56,288 bases of DNA from Bacillota bacterium (GCA_017522185.1 JAFWZZ010000033.1:1-56288), one strand, 5' to 3'; shown: positions 1 through 8,786, numbered from the stretch's first letter. Translations and numbers: made by a program. Notes: generated from the sequence alone by a model not told the origin.

Positions 1-108
1 AGATATCAAAAGAGGCTAGAAAATCTAGCCCCTAACGAATACTATCAATATATTTTGACAGGCAAATATCCAGTTTTCATGCAAGGAACGGAAATTAACC
101 TAAATTAA
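1..108 (+). CDS. IS3-family transposase (OrfB), C-terminal end only
   Basis: Frame 1 is open from the window edge to a TAA at 106-108 and gives 35 residues beginning RYQKRLENLAPNEYYQYI. The string (H)RYQKRLxxLxPxEYYxY is the usual C-terminus of IS3-group OrfB (DDE integrase core) transposases, where it follows the last catalytic Glu. Only the tail is inside the window, so the catalytic residues cannot be checked. The sequence after the stop (about 109-142) probably holds the right inverted repeat of the element, but no partner end is visible to confirm it. Family call is from this short tail, so it is moderately sure. Confidence 0.6.
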   Translation, partial: RYQKRLENLAPNEYYQYILTGKYPVFMQGTEINLN

Positions 109-145
109 AAGCTCCGTGTCCTTGACATAGGTAGTAGTTTACAAA

Positions 146-187
146 TTCGGTATACACTTTTTGCAAAATAATCGAATTTCGGTATAC
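146..187 (+). repeat. 10-bp direct repeat TTCGGTATAC between IS3 remnant and tcdA
   Basis: TTCGGTATAC occurs at 146-155 and again at 178-187, 32 bp apart, each followed by a run resembling ACTTTTT/TTTTCG. The stretch 109-222 has no credible gene. The pair could be part of the IS end or a short regulatory repeat. It does not follow the 52-bp spacing of the three large arrays described elsewhere in this window. Confidence 0.35.
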
Positions 188-222
188 TTTTCGCCAGCTC
201 ACCCAGCCAGAGAAAGCAAACC

Positions 223-906
223 CTACCCAATTAAATCTTTTATCACTTCTCCGCCAATGATCAGTCCGGCCGCAGACGGCACGAAACTGATGCTGCCCGG
301 GGTGCGACTTCCCGTCTTCACCGGTTCTTCTTTGGAATATAGAACTTTGACGCCTTTGATGCCACGGTCACGCATGGCTTTGCGGATGACCTTCGCCAGC
401 GGACAGACGCTGGTCTTATCGATATCGGCGATTTCGAAACGGGTCGGATCCAGTTTGTTTCCTGTGCCCATGGAGGAAATCACCGGTGTACCGGCTTCCT
501 TGCAGCGGACGATGATATCAATCTTCGCCGCCACCGTATCGATGGCATCTACCACATAGTCGTACTTGCTGAAGTCAAAACGCTCCGCCCCCAGGGTGTC
601 CGGCAGGTAGAAACAATCAAACTTCTCAACCTGACAGTCCCGGTTCACGGATTTGATACGCGCTTCCATCACATCGGTTTTAGGCAATCCTACTGTGTCG
701 TAGGTGGCGATAATCTGTCTGTTGATGTTACTTTCAGAGACCACGTCGTTATCGCAGATGGCGATATGTCCAACGCCGGCTCTGGCCAATGCTTCGCAGA
801 CATAGCCGCCGACACCGCCGACGCCGAAGACCAGCACCTTGGCACCTGCCAGTTTATCCATGGCCTGCTGACCGATCATACTTATGGTTCTTTCGTGTCT
901 GCTCAT
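223..906 (-). CDS. tcdA: tRNA threonylcarbamoyladenosine dehydratase (TcdA/YrvM, E1-like)
   Basis: A 227-residue ThiF/E1-like enzyme that, by family, uses ATP to cyclise t6A37 of tRNA to ct6A in the cytosol. Visible features are the dinucleotide-binding GVGGVGG at residues 28-34, the NINRQ segment at about 60-64 and the TcdA hallmark DKTSVCPLAK with the conserved Cys at about 168, which separates it from MoeB/ThiF enzymes that carry CxxC zinc motifs. It is at the short end of the family. The start overlaps the recX stop by 4 bp (ATGA type), so it is probably translationally coupled and is the last gene of the PPTase-recX-tcdA run. Confidence 0.9.
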   Translation of the reverse strand: MSRHERTISMIGQQAMDKLAGAKVLVFGVGGVGGYVCEALARAGVGHIAICDNDVVSESNINRQIIATYDTVGLPKTDVMEARIKSVNRDCQVEKFDCFYLPDTLGAERFDFSKYDYVVDAIDTVAAKIDIIVRCKEAGTPVISSMGTGNKLDPTRFEIADIDKTSVCPLAKVIRKAMRDRGIKGVKVLYSKEEPVKTGSRTPGSISFVPSAAGLIIGGEVIKDLIG

Positions 907-1373
907 CGTCTCAACGCTCCTATCACACTATAAATCACGTCACTGCTGTAGCCTTTTGACTGCAGTCTGCGGCCGATTTTTGCCAGCAGTTTCTCGTCGA
1001 TTTCCTCTTTGCCGGCCATGCGAAGGACCTTTTCCGCCTCTTCACGTGCCCGTGTTTTCTCGTCATATTCTCCCGCATGTTCTGCCTCCCAGTCCTCAAA
1101 AGCGAACTGGATGGTATCGCTACTCACGCCTTTTTCCTTCAGCTCGGCGAAAACCAGTCGTTTCCCTTTGCCTTTCCCGAAGGCGTAGTCAAAATACTGC
1201 ATGCAGTAACGGCTGTCATCCAAATAGCCAAATTCTATAAATTCTGCAATCACCGCTGCAGTATCCTCTTCGGAAAATCCCTTCTGCAGCAGATGTTTCT
1301 GCATTTCCCTACATGTGTGGCTGCGGTAGGCTAAATATCTCGCCGCCACGTCCCTGATATCTAAATGACTCAT
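903..1373 (-). CDS. recX: RecX-family regulator of RecA
   Basis: A 156-residue all-helical protein with the RecX three-helix repeats: RDVAARYLAYRSHTCREM at the start, then FSEEDTAAVIAEFIEFGYLDD and a C-terminal SKGYSSDVIYSVIGAL. The FGYLDDxRYC segment is the most diagnostic part. RecX binds RecA filaments and modulates their activity. Length matches small Firmicutes RecX proteins. It overlaps by 4 bp both with the phosphopantetheinyl transferase gene upstream and with tcdA downstream, so the three are read as one unit. recA is not in the window. Confidence 0.85.
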   Translation of the reverse strand: MSHLDIRDVAARYLAYRSHTCREMQKHLLQKGFSEEDTAAVIAEFIEFGYLDDSRYCMQYFDYAFGKGKGKRLVFAELKEKGVSSDTIQFAFEDWEAEHAGEYDEKTRAREEAEKVLRMAGKEEIDEKLLAKIGRRLQSKGYSSDVIYSVIGALRR

Positions 1374-1939
1374 CCTAATATCCTCAATTCTGCTGACGCT
1401 GCCTCTTCACCGGCTACACAGTAAGCACATTTGACCTCCGGCATAATGGCTACGGTACCAAAGGCATACGCCACGCCTTCCCATTCCATCTGTTCTCGCA
1501 AATCAAAGTTCTCATCTACCATAGACGGCATTTCGGAAAAAATGCCGCGGCCGGTACATTTACCGAAGGCTTCTTTGCGCACCCAGATTTCATAGAATCC
1601 TTCTACGCCCCAAAGCTCCACATAATGCTGTTCTTCCGCCGTATATCGTCTGCGGCAAATAGCCTGCCAGTCCCGGTCAGTCTCTACAACCTGCAGATCC
1701 AGGCCACAGGGACGCTGGGAAAACATGCACATCCACATGGCCCCGCTGTGGGACAGGGAAAATTCCACCGGCACATCCACAAAAAACGGTTTGCCGCTGT
1801 CTGTCCGTCTGATTTCCGCAGTCTCAAATTCGTAAGACAGGTCCAGCTCTCCACCATATCTGCTTGCCGCCTCTCTCACCAGCATCCAGCCGGCATCACC
1901 CCGGTCAAAAGACCCATCGTAAATATAAATCTGATTCAT
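1370..1939 (-). CDS. 4'-phosphopantetheinyl transferase (Sfp type)
   Basis: A 189-residue enzyme expected to transfer 4'-phosphopantetheine from CoA to a Ser of a carrier protein. The two family signatures are present: GLDLQVVE at about residue 78 (the Mg-binding GxDxx) and WVRKEAFGKCTGRG at about 120-133 (the WxxKEAxxK motif). The start ATG follows GGGGTTAAG. The length and the second motif place it nearer the Sfp class than the 120-residue AcpS class. No polyketide or peptide synthetase lies in the window, so its target is unknown; it could be the acyl carrier protein. Confidence 0.85.
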   Translation of the reverse strand: MNQIYIYDGSFDRGDAGWMLVREAASRYGGELDLSYEFETAEIRRTDSGKPFFVDVPVEFSLSHSGAMWMCMFSQRPCGLDLQVVETDRDWQAICRRRYTAEEQHYVELWGVEGFYEIWVRKEAFGKCTGRGIFSEMPSMVDENFDLREQMEWEGVAYAFGTVAIMPEVKCAYCVAGEEAASAELRILG

Positions 1940-1954
1940 CTTAACCCCGCTAAT

Positions 1955-1978
1955 AAAAAAGGCGTCCCGAAAGACGCC
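1955..1978 (-). terminator. Rho-independent terminator after yerC
   Basis: GGCGTC (961-966 of the second kilobase) pairs with GACGCC at 1973-1978 around a CCGAAA loop; read on the minus strand the stem is followed by six T. It lies between yerC and the phosphopantetheinyl transferase gene. Confidence 0.8.
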
Positions 1979-1993
1979 TCTGTTTGATTTCGT

Positions 1994-2296
1994 TTATTTC
2001 TCCTGGTTTTCCAGTCTTTCTAAAACACGCTGATAGCCTTCTGCGCCATACACCAGACACTTGTTAATACGGCTGATGGTTGCAGTAGAGGCCTTGGTCA
2101 GCTCCTCAATTTCGCTATAGGTCTTCTTCTGAGAAAGAAGCTTTGCCACCTGCAGTCTCTGAGATATCGCGTGTAATTCATTAATGGTGCAGATATCTTC
2201 AAAGAAACGATAACAGTCTTCTCTGTTTTCTAACGTCAGAACTGCATCAAAAAGCTCATCCAGATCCTCTCTCTTAAACTTGGATTCGTATGCCAT
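1994..2296 (-). CDS. YerC/YecD family TrpR-like DNA-binding protein
   Basis: About 100 residues, matching the small YerC/YecD family of TrpR-fold helix-turn-helix proteins found in most Firmicutes. The segment CYRFFEDICTINELHAISQRL and the recognition region TKASTATISRINKCL are characteristic. The target genes are not known from sequence. I place the start at the ATG at 2296 (MAYESKF); a TTG two codons upstream is closer to AAAGGAG and is possible. The gene stands alone with its own promoter and terminator, so it is probably a monocistron. Confidence 0.85.
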   Translation of the reverse strand: MAYESKFKREDLDELFDAVLTLENREDCYRFFEDICTINELHAISQRLQVAKLLSQKKTYSEIEELTKASTATISRINKCLVYGAEGYQRVLERLENQEK

Positions 2297-2333
2297 TTGC
2301 AAAAGTCTCCTTTCTGTTATAGTAATTACCGAA

Positions 2334-2362
2334 AGTATACCACTTTTACATACTAAAGTAAA
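2334..2362 (-). promoter_or_regulatory. sigma-A type promoter of yerC
   Basis: On the minus strand, -35 TTTACT (2357-2362) and -10 TATACT (2334-2339) are separated by 17 bp, about 35 bp upstream of the yerC start. Confidence 0.6.
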
Positions 2363-2382
2363 GCCTTAATTCCGCCAGATGG

Positions 2383-3552
2383 CTATTTCAACAGCTCCAG
2401 CGCCTTTTCCAGCTGCACATCCGTCTTCGCATCTTCCGTCAGCACAACTTTGTGAGAAGGTGCTACGCCTTTTTTATGAATTTTGTTGCCGTCCGGTGAG
2501 AAGTACTCCATGATGGTCAGAGACATGGCAGAACCGTCCTGTAAGTCGATGGTTCCCTGAATCACGCCTTTACCGAAAGTCTTCTCGCCTACCAGCTTGC
2601 CGCCGTTATCCTTTACGGCTGCTGCAACGATTTCTGCTGCGCTGGCAGAATTGCCGTTAATCAACAGTACAAAAGGAAGATCCGTGCAATGCTCGTCAGA
2701 GTTATAGGTTTCTTCCTGACCATTCTTATCCTTGGTGTATGTAATCATAGCCTCCGGCAGCAACATATCTGCAACCTGAATACACTGATCCATCATACCG
2801 CCCGGATTATTTCTCAGGTCGATAACCAGACCCTTAACACCTTTCTGCTCCATGGCTTCCAGTTCGGTTTCGAACTGTTTTGCAGTCTCTTCTTCAAAAG
2901 ATGCAATCTGGATATATCCATAGTCTTTGTTGATGTCTGACGCATATACTGAGATTTCTTTGACCTCGCCGCGAACCAGGCTGACTGTCTTTTCCGCACC
3001 GTCTCTCTTATATGTAATTTCTACAGAAGATCCTTCTTCTCCGCGAATGGCCGCCGCCATTTTGTTGGAGTCCTCGTAGGCCTTGCCATCTACCTTCAGA
3101 AGCAGGTCGCCGGCTTTCAGACCGCCAATCTCTGCAGGGCTGTCTGCCATGACACGGTTTACCACATAGGTACCGTCGTCATCCTGGGTAAAGGCCACAC
3201 CGATGCCGTAGAAGGTGCCGGTCACTTTGTCGGCCCACTCCTTGTATTCCTCCGCATTCATGTAGTAGGAATACTTGTCATCCAGGACGTCTACCGCTTC
3301 CTTACAGATGGCGTCCATCTGTGCCTCGCTGTCTGTTTCCCACAGGAACTGATCGTCGATGGTCTTCTGAATTGCATACAGTTTTTCATATTTATCGACC
3401 ATTTTCGCCGCTTTCTGATAGTCATCTTTGGATACCAGGGCCATATTGCCCACTTCCATCACGCCGAAAAATACGGCGCCGGTCAGCAAAAATGTCAACG
3501 CAGCCACACCGACCAGAGTCAGAATGAATCTGCTTTTCTTAATTTTTATCAT
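2383..3552 (-). CDS. ctpA: S41 family C-terminal processing peptidase (CtpA-like)
   Basis: A 389-residue membrane-anchored serine protease facing outside. An N-terminal transmembrane segment spans about residues 8-32, a PDZ domain about 113-195 (YGIGVAF through GDLLLKVDGK), and the S41 catalytic core about 205-385. The Ser/Lys dyad is visible: NSASAAE (Ser304) and TFGKGVIQ (Lys328, with Gln332). It is the last gene of the ftsE-ftsX-EnvC-like-recJ-ctpA run, 4 bp after recJ. In Gram-positives such proteases often trim wall hydrolases or their activators, and the EnvC-like protein in the same run is a plausible substrate; that link is inference. Confidence 0.9.
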   Translation of the reverse strand: MIKIKKSRFILTLVGVAALTFLLTGAVFFGVMEVGNMALVSKDDYQKAAKMVDKYEKLYAIQKTIDDQFLWETDSEAQMDAICKEAVDVLDDKYSYYMNAEEYKEWADKVTGTFYGIGVAFTQDDDGTYVVNRVMADSPAEIGGLKAGDLLLKVDGKAYEDSNKMAAAIRGEEGSSVEITYKRDGAEKTVSLVRGEVKEISVYASDINKDYGYIQIASFEEETAKQFETELEAMEQKGVKGLVIDLRNNPGGMMDQCIQVADMLLPEAMITYTKDKNGQEETYNSDEHCTDLPFVLLINGNSASAAEIVAAAVKDNGGKLVGEKTFGKGVIQGTIDLQDGSAMSLTIMEYFSPDGNKIHKKGVAPSHKVVLTEDAKTDVQLEKALELLK

Positions 3553-3556
3553 GTTC

Positions 3557-5191
3557 TTACTTTACCCCCATTACGGTTATCTGTAAGTATGCCCTGCCAT
3601 TCCAGGTCTGGGCACCTAATGTGCCTATTATACTGATTTTACCGCCTTTTTGCAAGACTGCATCATAGCTTTCCGCATTGCGGAAGATGACACACTGCAC
3701 TTCCCTGCCGTCGGCCAGCACCCCTGTAAACTTGGTAAACTGATTTCTGGCACCCATTCTGCGCAGATTCACCGGCGTCACTTCCACTTCCACCAGTGGT
3801 CTCGGATTATCACATCCGAAAGGCTCCAGTTTCTGCATATCGTTAACCAGGTCCATGGATACGTCTTCCGGCTGCAATACCATGTCAGCCTTCAGTTCCT
3901 GCTCAAGCAGGTCCGGCTTTGTCTCCATCAAAGCGGCCAGCTGCCCGTTTAAACGCTGGCGCAGCTCCTGCAGGTGTTCCTGCTTCATGGTAAATCCGCA
4001 GGCCGCACTGTGTCCGCCGAAACGTTCAAAGAGCTCTTCGTTCTCTTTCAGCATCCGGTAGATGTTGACACCTTCCACGCTTCGTCCGGTGCCCTTGAGG
4101 CAGTCATCTGCCGTCGGTGTCATGATAATCGCCGGCTTATAGAAGGTTTCTTTGATCTTCCCTGCCACGATGCCGGTAATGCCTTCGTGGGCATGTTCCA
4201 GATCGATGACCAGGAAATCATCGTCCATGTATTCCGTTTCCACCAGGTTCCTGCACTGAAGGAAAGTCTCTTCCTGAATCCGTTTCCGCTCGCTGTTATA
4301 GCGGATCAGTTTTTCCACGCCTGTCCTGCTGGTTTCTTCTGATTTTGTCATCATCAGACCGGCTGCCACCTTGGCATCTTCCATACGGCCTGACGCGTTG
4401 AGATGGGGCACAATGACAAAGGAGATATTCTCCGAACGAATCTGCCCTTTGTGCAGGCCTGTGCCTTCGATCAGTTGCACCAGGCCTGGTCTCTGGCTCA
4501 CGTTTACCGCACGGATGCCGTACTTGGCCAGGGTTCTGTTCTCGTCTGTCAATGGCACGATGTCACCGATGGTACCGATGCCCACCAGATCCAATGTACG
4601 GTTGATGATGCTCTTCGGCAGGCCTGTTTCCGCCGCAATGGCCTGAGCCAGTTTGAACGCGACACCAACGCCCGCCAGATGTTTGAAAGGATACGGACAT
4701 CCCGGCTGCATCGGATTGATAACGATGGTATCCGCGATCTTATCTGTCACCGTGTGGTGGTCAGTAACCACGATATCCAGGCCGATGGACTTGCCGTATT
4801 CCACCTCGTCATAAGAAACGCTGCCGCAGTCCACGGTAATGACCAGATCCACGCCGGCATCTTTGATTTTGCGGAGAGCGTCTTTGTTGAGGCCGTAACC
4901 TTCGTCAAAACGCTTCGGTATGTAATAGGTCAGGTTGCTTGTCAGCTGGGACAGCACCTCCATCAAAACCGCAGTAGAGGTGACACCGTCCGCATCGTAG
5001 TCGCCGTAGATGCAGATTTTCTCGTTGTTTTCTATGGCAGACAATATGAAATCCACCCCTGCTTCCATATTGAGAAGCAGGAATGGATCATAAGTCTTCT
5101 TCGGCTTGTCGGACAGAAACTCTGCGATCTCTTCTTCCGTCCGAATTCCTCTGTTATATAAAAGTTCTTTGATTCTTGGTTGTAAATTCAT
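3557..5191 (-). CDS. recJ: Single-stranded-DNA exonuclease RecJ
   Basis: A 544-residue DHH/DHHA1 nuclease acting 5'->3' on single-stranded DNA in repair and recombination. Seen motifs: GDYDADGVTSTAVL at about 63-76 (motif I), VTVDCGS at about 117, VTDHHTV at about 143-149 (the DHH motif), then a DHHA1 region with GGHSAACGF at about 395-403, and a C-terminal OB-like domain ending with YLQITVMGVK. The protein is a short RecJ and lacks the extra C-terminal domain of the 780-residue Bacillus protein. Its position between a murein hydrolase activator and a protease looks like transcriptional hitch-hiking, not shared function. Confidence 0.92.
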   Translation of the reverse strand: MNLQPRIKELLYNRGIRTEEEIAEFLSDKPKKTYDPFLLLNMEAGVDFILSAIENNEKICIYGDYDADGVTSTAVLMEVLSQLTSNLTYYIPKRFDEGYGLNKDALRKIKDAGVDLVITVDCGSVSYDEVEYGKSIGLDIVVTDHHTVTDKIADTIVINPMQPGCPYPFKHLAGVGVAFKLAQAIAAETGLPKSIINRTLDLVGIGTIGDIVPLTDENRTLAKYGIRAVNVSQRPGLVQLIEGTGLHKGQIRSENISFVIVPHLNASGRMEDAKVAAGLMMTKSEETSRTGVEKLIRYNSERKRIQEETFLQCRNLVETEYMDDDFLVIDLEHAHEGITGIVAGKIKETFYKPAIIMTPTADDCLKGTGRSVEGVNIYRMLKENEELFERFGGHSAACGFTMKQEHLQELRQRLNGQLAALMETKPDLLEQELKADMVLQPEDVSMDLVNDMQKLEPFGCDNPRPLVEVEVTPVNLRRMGARNQFTKFTGVLADGREVQCVIFRNAESYDAVLQKGGKISIIGTLGAQTWNGRAYLQITVMGVK

Positions 5192-5209
5192 CCTACACCT
5201 GTCTAAGTT

Positions 5210-6280
5210 TTATAAATATCCCATTGGGTCTACGTAGTTGCCGCCTTCTCTGACTTCGAAGTGCAGATGCGGACCGGTGGACCATCCTGTGGAACCTGCT
5301 CCGGCGATGGTTTCACCGCGGCTTACCTTCTGGCCGACACTGACATATAATTCCTCGTTATGTCCGTACAGTGTCGTGATACCGCCACCGTGGTCGATAA
5401 CCACTGCATTGCCGTAACCGCCGTACCATTCTGCCAGGATAACCGTGCCGGATTCAGCCGCGTAGATTGGTGCGTACATGCTGCAGCCGATATCGATACC
5501 GGTATGTCCCGTCCAGATGCCCGTAATCGGATGAATACGATATCCGAATTCAGATGTGATATACGTGGAGTCGCATGGCCACATCATGACGCCGCCGCTG
5601 TAGTTGCCGCCGCCACTGGTGCCGTTCTGGGCCTGCTGCTGTGCCAGGGCTTCCTGTCTTGCCTGAATTTCTGCGGAAATACGATCCGCTTCCGCATTCA
5701 GCGCATCCAGCTGTGCCTGGAGTTCGCCTTTGCTTTCTTCCAGCTCAGCCTGCTTTGCAGCCTGCTTTTCCTTCTGCTGGCTCAGCGCTGCCTTTTCTTC
5801 TTCTAAAACGGCCTGCTTTTCTTCCAGAATGCCATGCTGCTCTTCCAGTGTTTTCAGAGTATCCTGGTCATTCTTGAAGATACGCTGAATCATTTCGATG
5901 TTGTTCAGGAACTCAGAAATGCTGTTGGAACCCAGCAGTACGTCCAGATAACCGACGGAGCCATTCTTGTACATGGCACGCAGTCTCTCGTTCAGTCCCT
6001 CTTCACGCTCCTGCATGTCGACCTTCAGCTGCTCGATTTCGCTTGCCGCCGCCGAGATCTCGCCTTCTTTGACTTCGATGCTGGACTGAATCGCATCTAC
6101 CTCTGCCTGTGCCGCCTCTACCTTCTCACTGACTTCGGAAAGCTCGTTGGAGACTTCTTCCTGTTCGGCTTCGACTTCCGCCTGCTGCTCGTCCAGATTG
6201 TCAGCAAAGGCCACATTCCACATGCCGCCTGTCACCATCAAAACGGCTGCAAGCAGGCATACGATTGCTTTCTTTTTCAT
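5210..6280 (-). CDS. EnvC-like secreted M23 peptidase, FtsEX partner
   Basis: A 356-residue exported protein with a signal peptide (MKKKAIVCLLAAVLMVTG..VAFA, cleavage near 26), a long Glu/Gln/Ala-rich coiled coil at about 28-215, and a LytM/M23 domain at about 235-356. The zinc-site residues are present: GHTGIDIG and the C-terminal GPHLHFEV, so the metallopeptidase may be active, unlike E. coli EnvC. Directly downstream of ftsX (16 bp), it is the expected coiled-coil hydrolase or activator controlled by FtsEX at the division septum, by analogy with EnvC, PcsB and CwlO. The neighbouring S41 protease could process it. Confidence 0.9.
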   Translation of the reverse strand: MKKKAIVCLLAAVLMVTGGMWNVAFADNLDEQQAEVEAEQEEVSNELSEVSEKVEAAQAEVDAIQSSIEVKEGEISAAASEIEQLKVDMQEREEGLNERLRAMYKNGSVGYLDVLLGSNSISEFLNNIEMIQRIFKNDQDTLKTLEEQHGILEEKQAVLEEEKAALSQQKEKQAAKQAELEESKGELQAQLDALNAEADRISAEIQARQEALAQQQAQNGTSGGGNYSGGVMMWPCDSTYITSEFGYRIHPITGIWTGHTGIDIGCSMYAPIYAAESGTVILAEWYGGYGNAVVIDHGGGITTLYGHNEELYVSVGQKVSRGETIAGAGSTGWSTGPHLHFEVREGGNYVDPMGYL

Positions 6281-6296
6281 TCTAATCCTCCCTTTT

Positions 6297-7187
6297 TTAG
6301 GTGTCTAAGAAACGTCTCATGGAAATGATACTGCCGCATGCACCGATGCTAATGCCCATCGCCAGGAAAATGCAGATCAGATTGCCTGCCATATATCCTG
6401 CCGGTACCAGCGGTGAAGACAGAATGGTCATAACCTGTGTTCCGATTGCACCTACAACCTTACTGTACACAGCAAAGGTAATGCCTGCGGAGACCAGTGA
6501 GGAGAAGATCCCCAGGATTACGCCTTCCGCAAAGAACGGCCCTCTGATGAACCAGTTGGTTGCCCCGATATATTTCATGATTGAGATTTCTTTTGCTCTT
6601 GCCATGACGGTCAGCTTGATGGTGTTGGACACCACGACCACCGATACGATGACCAGGAACGCCATGATAATCAGACACGCAATCTGCAGAAAGTCGGTTA
6701 CCATGGTCAGTTTTTCTACAGTTTCTTTGTAGTATTTGATGTCTTCTATGCCCTTGAATTCTCCCAGATAGCTCGTAACATCCTCGGCGCTTTCCAGGTT
6801 GTCAATGGTAATCAGCAGAGAATTCGGCAACGGATTCTCGCCCAGGGTATCCAGCAGATAGCTGTTTTCACCCCAGCGCTTTTTCATGATCTTCAGCGCG
6901 TCCTTCTTGCTTCTGTATTCTACATCCTCAACGTGTTCGTGAACCGCAACCTGGTCCATGATTTCCTGTGCCTCTGCCTTGCTGGTGCTGTCTTCCAGGA
7001 ATACTTCGATCTGGTCGTAGTCCGCCTTTACCATTTCGGTAAAGAGGTTGACGTTGACGGTCAACACAAAGAACAGTCCCAGGATCAGCATCATGGCCGT
7101 AATGGCGAAGATGGATGCCACGCTCATACCTTTGTTACGGAAGATCTGCTGCAGGGCCTGTTTCAGATTATATGTCAAACTGTTCAT
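6297..7187 (-). CDS. ftsX: Cell-division permease FtsX
   Basis: A 297-residue membrane subunit of the FtsEX complex. I choose the ATG at 7187 (MNSLTYNLKQALQQIFRNKG) because this is the usual FtsX N-terminus; a longer reading frame upstream only covers the end of ftsE. Topology is classic: a first membrane segment at about 22-45, an extracellular loop of about 120 residues that contacts the hydrolase partner, and three C-terminal membrane helices. It overlaps the ftsE 3' end by 20 bp. FtsX passes ATP-driven changes in FtsE to the EnvC-like protein outside. Confidence 0.93.
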   Translation of the reverse strand: MNSLTYNLKQALQQIFRNKGMSVASIFAITAMMLILGLFFVLTVNVNLFTEMVKADYDQIEVFLEDSTSKAEAQEIMDQVAVHEHVEDVEYRSKKDALKIMKKRWGENSYLLDTLGENPLPNSLLITIDNLESAEDVTSYLGEFKGIEDIKYYKETVEKLTMVTDFLQIACLIIMAFLVIVSVVVVSNTIKLTVMARAKEISIMKYIGATNWFIRGPFFAEGVILGIFSSLVSAGITFAVYSKVVGAIGTQVMTILSSPLVPAGYMAGNLICIFLAMGISIGACGSIISMRRFLDT

Positions 7188-7881
7188 CTTCTGCTGCTCC
7201 CTCCTCTTCAAATCCGTACTGGCCGAACTCGTCTCTGACGATATGGCCCTTTTCGATGGCGATGACACGCTTCTTCATGCGGTCAACGATATCCTTGGCA
7301 TGGGTTACCATCACGATGGTGGTACCCGTGATATTAATCTGGTTCAGTAAATCCATGATTTCTGTGGCCGTATCCGGGTCCAGGTTTCCTGTCGGCTCAT
7401 CGGCGATGAGCAGGCTCGGATTGTTGATGATGGCTCTCGCGATGGCAACACGCTGCTGTTCCCCCGCAGAAAGCTCGTCCGGATACTTGTCCGCCTTATC
7501 GCTGATGCCCACCAGACTCAATACCTGCGGCACGCGTTTACGGATCTGACGCTTGGACTTATGAATAACCTCCATGGCGAAGGCTACGTTTTCGTAAACT
7601 GTCTTCTTCGGCAGCAGTCGGAAATCCTGGAATACGATACCGATGCCTCGTCTCAGTTCCGGAATCTCACGGTTGCTTAAGCCTGTGACTTCCCAGTCGC
7701 CTACCGTGATTTTACCGCTGTCTGCATTGATTTCCTTCAGAATCAGCTTGATGAATGTGGATTTTCCGGCGCCGCTGGGGCCTACCAGAAACACAAAGTC
7801 ACCCTTATCAATGTGGACATTGGCTTCGACAAGACCTCTGTTGCCGTTATATGTCTTCGTTACATTTTCAAATGTGATCAT
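7168..7881 (-). CDS. ftsE: Cell-division ATP-binding protein FtsE
   Basis: A 237-residue ABC ATPase. Walker A GPSGAGKST lies at 34-42, the Q-loop Gln at about 84, the signature LSAGEQQ at about 136-142, and Walker B LLIADEPTGNLD at about 157-168. Together with FtsX it powers septal wall hydrolysis. It heads a five-gene run ending with the S41 protease. The acidic tail after residue 215 is dispensable in most homologues and overlaps the start of ftsX. Confidence 0.95.
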   Translation of the reverse strand: MITFENVTKTYNGNRGLVEANVHIDKGDFVFLVGPSGAGKSTFIKLILKEINADSGKITVGDWEVTGLSNREIPELRRGIGIVFQDFRLLPKKTVYENVAFAMEVIHKSKRQIRKRVPQVLSLVGISDKADKYPDELSAGEQQRVAIARAIINNPSLLIADEPTGNLDPDTATEIMDLLNQINITGTTIVMVTHAKDIVDRMKKRVIAIEKGHIVRDEFGQYGFEEEGAAEDEQFDI

Positions 7882-7915
7882 GTTGATTCCCCTTCTACAA
7901 AAATTTCAACGTCTT

Positions 7916-7944
7916 ATTATACTACATTTCGACATCTTTTGAAA
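7916..7944 (-). promoter_or_regulatory. Candidate promoter of the ftsE run
   Basis: Minus strand TATAAT (7916-7921) with a weak -35 TTTCAA (7939-7944) at 17 bp. It lies across the stop codon of the upstream gene, 35 bp before ftsE. Confidence 0.5.
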
Positions 7945-8734
7945 TAGAAAACCATGATAAACTGCTGTGAAATCGTGAAACTTTTGTGAAAATTTCTATG
8001 AATTTCCTTTGAATTTCCGCGTTTTCCCAATGAAAGCGGCAAAAGTACTCGTCCTCGTAAACGTGACGGGTATCGACGGCCTCCATCCACAAGATGTAGT
8101 CTGCCTTCAGATAGTTTTTTACCTGTTTTTTGTCCACGCCGGGGCTCATTTTGTTGACGACCCAGATGATCCTGCAGCCGGCCAGCTCCATCTTCTTCAG
8201 CACCCGGTACCGTTCCCTGCTGCGGATCAATTTCGACGGCAGCGGATCCACCACGACAAAGATGACATCCATATCCATCAGGTAGTCGTCCCAGCTATAG
8301 TCTGCCTCCATGTCAAAAATGCATACTTCCTCTCCTGCCGCCGCCATGAGCCTCGCCTGCTGTCTTGGCGTCAGGGTCCGTTTCTTCCCGCAGTCATCCG
8401 GTACGGGAAGGCGCCAGAGGACGCCCGCTTCCTTGTTCTGACGGCGCATCATGGGCGCCTCTTCTGCAAGTTTCTGATAGACGGGTTCAAACTGCCTGTG
8501 GGCAAACCTCTTATCCATGGCCACCTGGTCGTACAGCAGGCCGCTGCATGAAGCCGGGTCCAGGCACTGGTTGAAAGACACCTGTCTCCCCTGATCACGA
8601 AAATAAAAGGCCAGGGCTGCAGCAACAAAAGTTGTTCCCACGCCCCGGCCAAGTCCTGTTACACCGATGCGGTACCGCTCTGCCCCCTCGGGCTGCGGCC
8701 GCTCCTGTTTTTCCCGAAAGAAAATCCGTTCCAT
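7922..8734 (-). CDS. ParA/MinD-like P-loop protein with altered Walker A
   Basis: About 270 residues. I choose the ATG at 8734 (MERIFFREKQ), preceded by AAAAGGAGG at 7 bp, over an in-frame start further upstream. The fold looks like the SIMIBI/ParA class: IGVTGLGRGVGTTFVAAALA near the N-terminus, VCIFDMEADYSWDDY as a Walker-B-like strand and VDPLPSKL / WVVNKMSPG as later strands (an NKxD-like position). The P-loop reads GRGVGTT where ParA/MinD proteins have GGVGKTT, so the lysine that binds phosphate is missing. It may be a regulatory or structural relative. It precedes ftsE, so a division role is possible but not shown. Confidence 0.55.
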   Translation of the reverse strand: MERIFFREKQERPQPEGAERYRIGVTGLGRGVGTTFVAAALAFYFRDQGRQVSFNQCLDPASCSGLLYDQVAMDKRFAHRQFEPVYQKLAEEAPMMRRQNKEAGVLWRLPVPDDCGKKRTLTPRQQARLMAAAGEEVCIFDMEADYSWDDYLMDMDVIFVVVDPLPSKLIRSRERYRVLKKMELAGCRIIWVVNKMSPGVDKKQVKNYLKADYILWMEAVDTRHVYEDEYFCRFHWENAEIQRKFIEIFTKVSRFHSSLSWFSISKDVEM

Positions 8735-8786
8735 GGCAAACCTCCTTTTGGGAGATTTTACCATATATGTAATTAATGCGCAAGTA

